A stretch of 64,000 bases of DNA from Corynebacterium testudinoris (GTDB lineage: Bacteria; Actinomycetota; Actinomycetes; Mycobacteriales; Mycobacteriaceae). The position numbers and the translations under genes were made by a program. The DNA lies in NCBI RefSeq assembly GCF_001021045.1, contig NZ_CP011545.1, positions 1,922,001 through 1,986,000 of the forward strand, written 5' to 3'. Of the stretch, positions 27,417 through 34,245 are shown piece after piece (position 1 is the first letter of the stretch; each line of letters begins with the position of its first letter). The notes below the pieces were generated by a model, which saw nothing but the letters and a program-made list of their open reading frames with translations, was not told the DNA's origin and made no database searches.

Positions 27417-27452
27417 TTGACAGTTATGTAAGCCGACACTTACTCTTTGGTC
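27417..27452 (+). promoter_or_regulatory. Promoter and dyad of the ArsR gene, probable leaderless start
   Basis: TTGACA at 27417-27422 and TACTCT at 27441-27446, 18 bases apart, place transcription start close to the ATG at 27453, and no ribosome-binding site precedes that ATG. A small dyad GTAAG-N6-CTTAC at 27428-27443 overlaps the -10 and is a candidate operator for the ArsR protein itself. Confidence 0.45.
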
Positions 27453-27755
27453 ATGGACGGATTCGAAGCCCTCGCCGACCCCACCCGAAGGAAGATCATC
27501 GAGCTGGTGGCCACCGGCCCCCGTCCCGCCGGTGAGATTGCACGGCATTTTTCCGTCTCCCGTCCCGCCATCTCACAGCACCTCAACATCCTTTCCGCGA
27601 GCGAGATTTTAGAGGTCGAACCTCGCGGACGACAACGCATCTACTCACTGAACAAAGACGCCCTCGAAGGACCCTTAGATTGGCTCGAAGCTCAGCGACA
27701 ACGTTGGAACGCAGCTCTCGACCGACTCGAGTCCGAAATGAAAAAGGAAGGCTAA
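27453..27755 (+). CDS. ArsR-family transcriptional regulator
   Basis: 100 residues, a compact winged helix-turn-helix: FEALADPTRRKIIELVATGPRPAGEIARHF then the recognition helix SVSRPAISQHLNIL and wing EVEPRGRQRIYSL. No cysteine or His-rich metal site is present, so it is not a metal sensor of the classical type. It is paired with an SRPBCC protein starting two bases after its stop, the common ArsR-AHSA1 module. Probably leaderless. Confidence 0.9.
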   Translation: MDGFEALADPTRRKIIELVATGPRPAGEIARHFSVSRPAISQHLNILSASEILEVEPRGRQRIYSLNKDALEGPLDWLEAQRQRWNAALDRLESEMKKEG

Positions 27756-27757
27756 TC

Positions 27758-28279
27758 ATGACCTCAAAATCGGACGATCCGGGGCTTCATCGCGGCTCCC
27801 TCGGCATCGGTAAAGACGGATCATTCCAGATCCACTTCGAGCGACATTTCCCATTTTCCCCATCGGTTGTATGGCAGTGGTTAGTCGATCCCGACAAACT
27901 CTCCAAGTGGCTGCCAGGGTCCACCATTTCACCCCTTGTCGGCGGACAAGTCCTGTACGACTTCGGCGACGAAGGTCAAGCCACCGGCGACGTCATCTCG
28001 CTTCAAGCGCCTACAACTGGGGCTGGCCACCTAGAGCATTCGTGGAACTGGGATGGAGTACCCACGCCTTCCATCGTGAAATGGGAGATTCAACCAACTG
28101 CCGATGGCTCCAGGCTTTCCCTGAATCACCGCGAGGTCCCGAGGGAACCCGCCAGGGAGTTCGGAATGGGCTGGCACATGATCCTCGACTCACTACAGCT
28201 TGCTGTTTCCGGATCTGCCGTCGACGAAGCCTGGAACCTCGATGAGGAAACCATCGCGTACTACGTGAATGATGACTAG
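27758..28279 (+). CDS. SRPBCC/AHSA1-like protein
   Basis: 173 residues. The START/AHSA1 pattern reads IHFERHFPFSPSVVWQWLVDPDKLSKWLPGS at the N-terminus, then PLVGGQVLYDFGDEG, LEHSWNWDG, STVKWEIQPTADGSRLSLNHREVP-like strands and a long C-terminal helix GWHMILDSLQLAVSG. These hydrophobic-cavity proteins often accompany ArsR regulators; the ligand is unknown. ATG 27758 follows AAGGCTAATC. Confidence 0.85.
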   Translation: MTSKSDDPGLHRGSLGIGKDGSFQIHFERHFPFSPSVVWQWLVDPDKLSKWLPGSTISPLVGGQVLYDFGDEGQATGDVISLQAPTTGAGHLEHSWNWDGVPTPSIVKWEIQPTADGSRLSLNHREVPREPAREFGMGWHMILDSLQLAVSGSAVDEAWNLDEETIAYYVNDD

Positions 28280-28323
28280 TCGCCACGCAGCACATTGATC
28301 CGTGAGCTCAGCTGACGGAATTC

Positions 28324-28346
28324 AGGGGCCCAGGTTGTTGGCCCCT
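28324..28346 (+). terminator. Hairpin after ArsR-SRPBCC pair
   Basis: 7-bp stem AGGGGCC/GGCCCCT with a 9-base loop, 45 bases after the SRPBCC stop. No T-run follows. Confidence 0.5.
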
Positions 28347-28679
28347 ACGTAGATCTCCCACCTCGATCTGCCCAGTATGCCTGGCTCCCAGAACCTCAAG
28401 GGGCGACCCGCGATGCGGCTGTCGCTCTCAAAACGCCTCCAAGCATTCATGAACCGCCAAGATTACCTTCGCCTTTTGATGAAACTCCTTCTCCTCTTTC
28501 CGGGATTCAGGCCCCCACAGCCAGTTAGATGCAGCGGTATCATTGGCGCCAGTTGCAATCCTCCCTCGGATACCCCCTGGAGCGAATACTGCACCTCCTA
28601 TGACCCAGAAAACTGCGCTGGCGTCTACGCCGCGCGATACACCACTCCCACAAACTCAGACCACTTCAAGGAAGTAGAG
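28347..28679. other. 333-base stretch without a recognisable gene
   Basis: Open reading continues upstream in the oxidoreductase frame from about 28377, but the predicted peptide has poor coding character and no family resemblance. It may be a decayed gene end or a long leader. AAGGA precedes the oxidoreductase ATG at 28680. Confidence 0.4.
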
Positions 28680-29624
28680 ATGAAAGCAATAGGTTTGACG
28701 AGCTATGGCGGCCCCGACGTGCTGCACACGGTTGAGCTGCCGACCCCTGAGCCCGGCACGGGCGAGATTCGGTTGCGGGTTAAGGCGGCCGCAATTCACC
28801 CCGCCGACGTGATGCTGCGCCAAGGCGCACTATCTGAGTGGTACGGCGACACCCCCCAACCCTATGTCCCTGGTATGGACGTTGCCGGGGTCGTTGATGC
28901 GATCGGCCCCGGTGTTGATGAATCCAGCGACCTAACACTCGGCACAGACGCGGTGGCGCTAGTCAACAGCTTCGGCACACACGGCGGATACAGCGAATAC
29001 CTGGTGCTGCCTGCCGAGTCGGTAACGAAAGCACCGCTCGGTTCCAGCGCTGAGCAGGCCGCCTCTTTCCTCATGCCCGCACTCACCGCACGGGCCGGGT
29101 TGGATCTACTCGGCCTTAACAAGGGCGACTCGCTATTGGTGGCAGGTGCCGGCGGTGCTGTGGGCCGCTTCGTCGTCGCCCTCGCCCATGCCGACGGTCT
29201 CCGGGTGATTGCGTTGGCTGCCGACAGGGACCTCGAGCTGATGCGCCGCTTGGGGGCCGATGATTTCGTGCCGCGAAGCGCCGAGTTTCTCCAACAGATG
29301 CAGATCACGGCCCCCAGTGGAGTGGACGGCCTGTTCGACACAACTCCGGCACACGAGCAGCACCTACCTGTCGTGCGCGACGGTGGCCGCGTCGTGTCAA
29401 CGCGAACTGATCTGGGCAACCTGGACCGAGGCATCACGTCGGCCATGGTCAATGTCCGCCAGCACATGACCGATCACGCTGCCATCGTCGGCCTGCGTGA
29501 CCTGGCCGAGGCGGGAGTACTTCCGTTAGATGTGGCCGCCGCCTACCCTGCCGCCGATGCTGTCGAAGCTCATCGAAGGTTCGACGCCGGGCAGGTGAAC
29601 GGTCGCATTGTGCTCACGTTCTGA
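28680..29624 (+). CDS. Medium-chain (quinone-oxidoreductase-like) NADP-dependent dehydrogenase
   Basis: 314 residues. GroES-like N-terminal part (MKAIGLTSYGGPDVLHTVELP, AAIHPADVMLRQGAL, YVPGMDVAGVVDAIGPGV) and Rossmann nucleotide-binding motif LLVAGAGGAVGRFVVALAHADG (about 150-171). No cysteine/histidine zinc ligands, so it belongs to the zinc-free quinone reductase branch. Start ATG 28680 with AAGGA upstream. The region looks accessory: neighbours are an acetyltransferase and the ArsR-SRPBCC pair. Confidence 0.9.
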   Translation: MKAIGLTSYGGPDVLHTVELPTPEPGTGEIRLRVKAAAIHPADVMLRQGALSEWYGDTPQPYVPGMDVAGVVDAIGPGVDESSDLTLGTDAVALVNSFGTHGGYSEYLVLPAESVTKAPLGSSAEQAASFLMPALTARAGLDLLGLNKGDSLLVAGAGGAVGRFVVALAHADGLRVIALAADRDLELMRRLGADDFVPRSAEFLQQMQITAPSGVDGLFDTTPAHEQHLPVVRDGGRVVSTRTDLGNLDRGITSAMVNVRQHMTDHAAIVGLRDLAEAGVLPLDVAAAYPAADAVEAHRRFDAGQVNGRIVLTF

Positions 29625-29890
29625 TGCGTCCACCTCGAACTAGTCTCGCCAGCACTCCAGCACCATAAAATGGGAGGCATCTAGGTAGTCGATTGTGCGG
29701 GATACACCTGCTACGAGCTGGATCTTGTGTTCACTAGTCAGTGCCCGGGTTCTTTCAGAGGACCTGGGAACTGGCGAACGGAGCCACCGATCACCGCTGA
29801 CATCTTTCTCGCTTCCAAACCTCTACAGCATCGCGGAAATAAATAGTTAGAGACAGACGCATGCTGTTGACCACGGCAGTCCTACTGGCA
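29625..29890. other. Intergenic region upstream of an isolated terminator
   Basis: 266 bases with no gene recognised. AAATAAATAG around 29837-29846 could be a -10 element. A short reading frame starting at 29861 (MLLTTAVLLAAPPQ) runs through the terminator stem and into the tRNA complement, so it is not a convincing leader peptide. Confidence 0.35.
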
Positions 29891-29924
29891 GCGCCCCCAC
29901 AGGCGATGTCTGTGGGGGCGTTTT
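29891..29924 (+). terminator. Strong intrinsic terminator
   Basis: 11-bp stem CGCCCCCACAG/CTGTGGGGGCG with a 7-base loop and TTTT directly after. It reads on the plus strand, 270 bases after the oxidoreductase stop, and shields the minus-strand tRNA-Met from read-through. Confidence 0.85.
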
Positions 29925-29936
29925 GCCAGTGCAAAG

Positions 29937-30010
29937 TGGGGCCGGCGGGGCTCGAACCCGCGACCTACGGATTATGAGTCCGCGGCTCTAACCGACTGAG
30001 CTACAGCCCC
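29937..30010 (-). tRNA. tRNA-Met (anticodon CAT)
   Basis: Minus-strand cloverleaf GGGGCTGTAGCTCAGTCGG..., anticodon arm GCGGA-CTCATAA-TCCGT (CAT), T-arm GCGGGTTCGAGCCCCGC, 7-bp acceptor with G1-C72. The G1-C72 pair argues against the initiator. A lysidine-modified tRNA-Ile with the same anticodon cannot be fully excluded. CCA is not encoded. Confidence 0.9.
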
Positions 30011-30179
30011 CAGTTACAACTTGGTCAGTATATCTACCCCTTTGGGCCTTCCAATAATCCCCCACCCGGATCGGCAAGAATCTATCTATGACCTGGCGAT
30101 TTGCCACTTTCGACGCCACCCCGTTATAGTTATGACTCGTTGCACAGGACCGATAAGGACTGAGCGGCAGACAATTTAA

Positions 30180-30252
30180 TCCTCCATAGCTCAGTTGGCA
30201 GAGCATTCGACTGTTAATCGAAGGGTCACTGGTTCGAGCCCAGTTGGAGGAG
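30180..30252 (+). tRNA. tRNA-Asn (anticodon GTT)
   Basis: Cloverleaf with acceptor TCCTCCA/TGGAGGA, anticodon arm CGACTGTTAATCG (GTT), T-arm CTGGTTCGAGCCCAG and discriminator G. CCA is not encoded. Confidence 0.97.
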
Positions 30253-30261
30253 CAAATAATT

Positions 30262-30292
30262 AAGGCCTCGGAAGAAATTCCGGGGCCTTTTT
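30262..30292 (+). terminator. Terminator after tRNA-Asn
   Basis: 12-bp stem AAGGCCTCGGAA/TTCCGGGGCCTT with a 4-base loop and TTTTT. It also lies 12 bases beyond the convergent YwiC-like gene's stop, so it can serve both strands. Confidence 0.9.
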
Positions 30293-30303
30293 GCATGTCA
30301 GGG

Positions 30304-31194
30304 CTACAACACCGCTGCCAGGACGGCCCCGCACGCGAGCAAGAGGATCGGCATTTCTGCCATGCCCACGCGGCGTGCGGACCACGGCTGCCCCTGCTTG
30401 GCGGACCAAGGGATGTAGCAAGCCCTGGCGAGCGCCACGAGCATGGTTGCAAGCATCAGCCCCGCGGCCACCAGGCCCGGACGCCAAGCGATCACTAGGA
30501 CGCTTACCGCCAATGCTGCGGCGACGTGATAAGCAATCGATCCAAAGAGGTAACGCGGATTGTTTTTCTCGCGGATCATGGTTTTGACGAACGGGATAGT
30601 GCCGGTGAAGTAGAGAGCCAGGAAGGCCATCGACAACCAGGCGAATGAGGGGAGAGCAAGCGGGGTCGTTGCCCCTATCCCCTGCCCCACCATGACCAAC
30701 GCGGGAAAAAGGAGCGCGGATGCAACCGTCGTGGAGACTCCGGAGACCGTCGATCGAGGACGCCCCTGCAACGTTTCCCACACTGCGATCGCGACCAGCG
30801 GGGTGAAAGGGATCGCCCACCACAACAAGGCTGGCTGCAGCAGAAGAGCCGCCACGATGCCTACCAAAGAAATTCCGCCGTATACGTAGACCGGCGTGAT
30901 GTACTGCGCTCGCCTTTCGGGCGTGCGCGCTTTAGCCACGAGGCCGAAGGCGAAGAACGCGAAGTAGCCGAAGAACCACGCGATGAGGACAGCGGGAAGC
31001 ACGATCGCTGGCTGCCATCCCGGCGCGGGTTCCCGGACCCAGGTCACGATTCCCGCAATGAGCCCTAGGACCGCCGGGCTGATGAGCATCGCCCAGGCGC
31101 CGTGCTGGTTGGGCACCCAAGGGGAGATTCCTTTGCGACGTCGCTTCCTAGAAGCAGCTGGACGGCGCGAGGTAGTGCTGGCACGTGCTTCCAT
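30304..31194 (-). CDS. YwiC-like integral membrane protein
   Basis: 296 residues. After a basic, cytosolic N-terminus (SRRPAASRKRRRKG) comes the YwiC signature PWVPNQHGAWAMLISPAVLG and about eight or nine hydrophobic helices (for example VLPAVLIAWFFGYFAFFAFG, GGISLVGIVAALLLQPALLWW). A conserved charged loop KARTPERRAQYITPVYVYGG is present. Function unknown; the family is a multi-pass membrane protein. Start ATG 31194 preferred to a TTG at 31218. Confidence 0.85.
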   Translation of the reverse strand: MEARASTTSRRPAASRKRRRKGISPWVPNQHGAWAMLISPAVLGLIAGIVTWVREPAPGWQPAIVLPAVLIAWFFGYFAFFAFGLVAKARTPERRAQYITPVYVYGGISLVGIVAALLLQPALLWWAIPFTPLVAIAVWETLQGRPRSTVSGVSTTVASALLFPALVMVGQGIGATTPLALPSFAWLSMAFLALYFTGTIPFVKTMIREKNNPRYLFGSIAYHVAAALAVSVLVIAWRPGLVAAGLMLATMLVALARACYIPWSAKQGQPWSARRVGMAEMPILLLACGAVLAAVL

Positions 31195-31258
31195 GAGGCC
31201 AACTCTAACATCATCCAAAAGTTGGATATTTCGCCCGGCAGCATTCCGGAGTGGAAGG

Positions 31259-31426
31259 TCAGGACTCTGTGTCGGTCACGGAGATGTAAGGATGGGCCAC
31301 CGCCGAGGCGGCGGAGGTGAGGGCGGACCGGTCATCGCCGACGTGGGTGTAGAGCAGGGCAGTCAGAGCTAGCGTCGCCGACGCGTGCGCCGAGAGCTGC
31401 CCTGCACCACCGAATTCACCAAACAT
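31259..31426 (-). CDS. Possible small protein, 55 residues
   Basis: A short minus-strand frame, MFGEFGGAGQLSAHASATL to VAHPYISVTDTES, with strong G/C at third positions and no competing longer gene on either strand. No family recognised and no membrane segment. The ribosome-binding site is weak (AGGGA, about 12 bases away). It occupies most of the otherwise empty 394 bases between the YwiC-like gene and the YtxH-like gene; the remaining bases 31430-31588 carry an AT-rich stretch, probably promoter sequence. Confidence 0.4.
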   Translation of the reverse strand: MFGEFGGAGQLSAHASATLALTALLYTHVGDDRSALTSAASAVAHPYISVTDTES

Positions 31427-31588
31427 CGAGGCCCAATCCCTGTTTGAGTTCTCACTAAGAAATTGTTATTGATATGAAACTAGCTGATTGGGCGCTGTTT
31501 GTCTCCCCTTTCATCCATGCTGTTCGCTCGGTGCGCAGGTAGGCTAGTCCCCATTCCTGTCCGCACCACTTTGAGGAGCACGCACCCC

Positions 31589-31831
31589 ATGATCCAGTTC
31601 GTTGTCGGAGCCGCCGCAGGCTACGTCCTCGGAACCAAGGCTGGCCGCCGTCGATTCGAGCAGATCAAGAAGGGCTACTCGGCCGCGGTGAACTCACCGG
31701 TGGCTAAGTCGGCAGTGACGGCTACTCGTAAGGCCGTGGCTAATAAGCTCGACCCGCAGCCGCGCATGCGTGAGGTGAAAAACGTCCGCCAGGCGGACGG
31801 TTCTCAGGTCCTCGAGCCTGATTCGGACTAG
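31589..31831 (+). CDS. YtxH-like small protein
   Basis: 80 residues. A hydrophobic glycine-rich N-terminus (MIQFVVGAAAGYVLGTKAGRRR) is followed by an amphipathic basic region (FEQIKKGYSAAVNSPVAKSAVTATRKAV), the pattern of YtxH/GvpP-like proteins anchored by a short helix. ATG 31589 has GAGGAG 12 bases upstream. It converges with dnaG, overlapping by four bases. Function unknown. Confidence 0.8.
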   Translation: MIQFVVGAAAGYVLGTKAGRRRFEQIKKGYSAAVNSPVAKSAVTATRKAVANKLDPQPRMREVKNVRQADGSQVLEPDSD

Positions 31832-33741
31832 GCCGGGGTCCGGCCGCGGAAGGCGCGTTCGTTGAGTTCCCGGCGCGCCTGCTCTAGCGCCACGAGGTCG
31901 GCAAACAGAGTGTTGTAGGCCTCCGGGTCGTCGGAGGGCCGCATGCGCTGCAGGCGTGATTTTAGCTGGGCGATGTGGTTACCCACCTGTGCTTCCTGCA
32001 AGCGAGAAAGCACCGAGTCGGTGTATTCCGCCCGAGCCTCGTCCTCGACGGGGATGTCCTCGACGGCCAACTCAGACACCAATTGACGGCCCGCCAGATC
32101 GGCCATGTCTCCCGCGACGGTGGCAATCCAGTCCACGCCGGTGTGCGCAGCTGCGCACCCGCCGTTGTTCTCAATGGCCTGACGAACCATCCGATACGCC
32201 GGGTGGGTGTACGCCTCCCGACTAATGCCGTCGTAGTAGGTGCCCGCGAGCTCGGGATATTGCAGCGCCAGTTTCAGCGATTCCCGCTCAGGCCACAGGA
32301 AAGAATCACGGGGGTTGGGCAGCGGCATCGTGGGAGTCGTCTGCACGGGCGCGGACTGGTCGCTATCAAACCGGGTAGCTCGCCGCTGCTTCATCTCCGG
32401 CTTGGGGCGGCGCGCCTCCTCCCGGACTTGTTGTAGCACCTCGTCGGTGTTGGGCCAGCCGATCCAGCCCGCCAACTGGCGGGCGTATTCCGTCTGCAGG
32501 ACGGAATCCTTGATGCCGGCGACGACGGGGACGGTGCGTCGTAAAGCTTGGAGGCGTCCTTCGACGGTGTCCAGGTTGTGCTCACGCAACATGGACTCGA
32601 CGACGAATTGGAACATGGGGATGCGGTCGGCGACGAGATCGCGGACCGCAGCCTCGCCCTTCTCCAGACGCAGGTCACAGGGGTCCATCCCGTCGGGGGC
32701 GACGGCGACGAAGGACTGACCGGTGAACTTCTGGTCTCCCTCAAAGGCACGCATCGCTGCCTTCTGTCCGGCCTCATCACCGTCGAAGGTGTAGATGAGC
32801 TCGCCGCGGAAGTAGTTGTCGTCGAGCATGAGGCGCCGCAGGATCTGCAAGTGCTCCTCACCGAAGGCAGTGCCACACGCCGCGACGGCAGTGGTGACTC
32901 CGGCGGCGTGCATGGCCATGACGTCGGTGTATCCCTCGACCACGACCGCCTGGTGCCCCGCAGCGATGTGCTTTTTCGCGACATCCAGGCCGAAGAGCAC
33001 CTTGGACTTGTGATAGAGCATCGTGTCCGAGGTGTTCATGTACTTGCCCATGTTGTCATCATCGAAAAGCTTGCGAGCCCCAAAGCCGATGACATTGCCC
33101 GAAAGGTCCTTGATCGGCCACAGAAGGCGCCGATGGAAACGGTCGATCGGCCCGCGCTGGCCCATCTTCGACAGGCCCGCCGCCTCCAGCTCCTTAAACT
33201 CGAAGCCCTTCCGCAACAGGTGCTTGGTCAACGTATCCCAGCCCTCGGGGGCATAGCCACATTCGAAGGCATAAATGTGCTCCTGCGAAAACCCGCGGTC
33301 CAGCAGAAACTCGCGCGCCTTCTGCGCCCCCGGGGTTTCCAACTGCTCGCGGTAGAACTGATGGGCCGCGCGGTTGGCATCGATCAGCCGCTTGCGGGTG
33401 CCCGGTTCTTCTCGACGCGCCCCCGTCGAACCCCCCTGATAATTGATCGTGTACCCGATTTCCTGGGCAACCTGCTCCACCGCTTCCGGGAAGGAAATGT
33501 GCTCCATCTCCATGAGGAACGTGAACACATCACCGCCCTTACCAGTGGAGAAGCAGTGGAAATAGCCACGGTTAGGCCGCACATGGAAGGACGGCGTCTT
33601 CTCGTCCTTGAACGGGCTCAAACCCTTCAGGGAATCGGCGCCACCGGGCTTAAGCTGGACGTACTCGCCAACAATCTCCTCGATCGCAGCGCGCTCACGG
33701 ATCGCCTGAATATCACTCTCCGGAATGCGTCCCTTAGCCAT
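31828..33741 (-). CDS. dnaG: DNA primase DnaG with degenerate zinc site
   Basis: 637 residues. Synthesises RNA primers at the replication fork. The N-terminal CHC2 domain is present (LKGLSPFKDEKTPSFHVRP ... YFHCFSTGKGGDVFTFL), but the four zinc ligands expected at 42, 45, 63 and 66 read Ser, Lys, Cys, Thr, so zinc cannot be held in the usual way. The TOPRIM domain follows with AVVVEGYTDVMAMHAAG (catalytic Glu) and LIYTFDGDEAGQKAA (DxD), and the C-terminal DnaB-binding helices end at RTPA. Start ATG 33741. Otherwise full length and surely functional. Confidence 0.95.
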   Translation of the reverse strand: MAKGRIPESDIQAIRERAAIEEIVGEYVQLKPGGADSLKGLSPFKDEKTPSFHVRPNRGYFHCFSTGKGGDVFTFLMEMEHISFPEAVEQVAQEIGYTINYQGGSTGARREEPGTRKRLIDANRAAHQFYREQLETPGAQKAREFLLDRGFSQEHIYAFECGYAPEGWDTLTKHLLRKGFEFKELEAAGLSKMGQRGPIDRFHRRLLWPIKDLSGNVIGFGARKLFDDDNMGKYMNTSDTMLYHKSKVLFGLDVAKKHIAAGHQAVVVEGYTDVMAMHAAGVTTAVAACGTAFGEEHLQILRRLMLDDNYFRGELIYTFDGDEAGQKAAMRAFEGDQKFTGQSFVAVAPDGMDPCDLRLEKGEAAVRDLVADRIPMFQFVVESMLREHNLDTVEGRLQALRRTVPVVAGIKDSVLQTEYARQLAGWIGWPNTDEVLQQVREEARRPKPEMKQRRATRFDSDQSAPVQTTPTMPLPNPRDSFLWPERESLKLALQYPELAGTYYDGISREAYTHPAYRMVRQAIENNGGCAAAHTGVDWIATVAGDMADLAGRQLVSELAVEDIPVEDEARAEYTDSVLSRLQEAQVGNHIAQLKSRLQRMRPSDDPEAYNTLFADLVALEQARRELNERAFRGRTPA

Positions 33742-33793
33742 AACGAACAGGGTACCGCGCAGGTCAAACTAGTGCCTTCGTTAGGATCGACCC

Positions 33794-34219
33794 GTGAAGA
33801 AGAACTCCACCCTCGCCGTCGCAGGCGCCATTGTGCTCGCCGCCGGCGCCGCCTGGTTCGGCGTCGATCTCACCACATCACCCCAGCGTATCGACGCCCC
33901 CGCCAGCACCAGCGGGCTCGCCACCTGTCCGGTGGACAGCCTACCGGACCAGGCCCCACCCGTCATCGATGACATCCTCGCCGGCGGACCCTACGAGTAC
34001 CCCGGCGAGGACGGCGGTCACTTCGGCAACTACGAAGGCGTGCTTCCCGACGAGCGCAGCTCCTACTACCGCAGCTTCACCGTCGACACCCCGGGCCTGC
34101 GGCACCGCGGTGAACGCCGCATCGTCGTTGGCGGAGGCTCCAAATCGGACCCGGATGTCTGGTACTACAGCGACGACCACTACGGATCTTTCTGCGAGAT
34201 CCCGGACGCGGAGAACTAG
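33794..34219 (+). CDS. Secreted guanyl-specific ribonuclease, barnase/RNase Sa family
   Basis: 141 residues. A signal peptide (MKKNSTLAVAGAIVLAAGAAWFG) precedes a mature domain of about 95 residues. RNase N1/T1-type landmarks are present: GGPYEYPGEDGGHFGNYEGVL (general-base Glu in NYEGVL), YYRSFTVDTPGLRHRGERRIV (catalytic Arg) and YYSDDHYGSFCEI (catalytic His). A Cys pair (CPVDSL and FCEI) probably forms the family disulfide. It cuts single-stranded RNA after guanine outside the cell. No barstar-like inhibitor gene is adjacent. Confidence 0.9.
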   Translation: MKKNSTLAVAGAIVLAAGAAWFGVDLTTSPQRIDAPASTSGLATCPVDSLPDQAPPVIDDILAGGPYEYPGEDGGHFGNYEGVLPDERSSYYRSFTVDTPGLRHRGERRIVVGGGSKSDPDVWYYSDDHYGSFCEIPDAEN

Positions 34220-34245
34220 CAGCGTCTGCGATGCGAACGGTTGCG

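Noticed and set aside
29861..29980. Leader-peptide-like frame MLLTTAVLLAAPPQ before a terminator
   Set aside because: The frame runs through the terminator stem and into the complement of tRNA-Met, and no biosynthetic operon follows, so it is not a normal attenuator.
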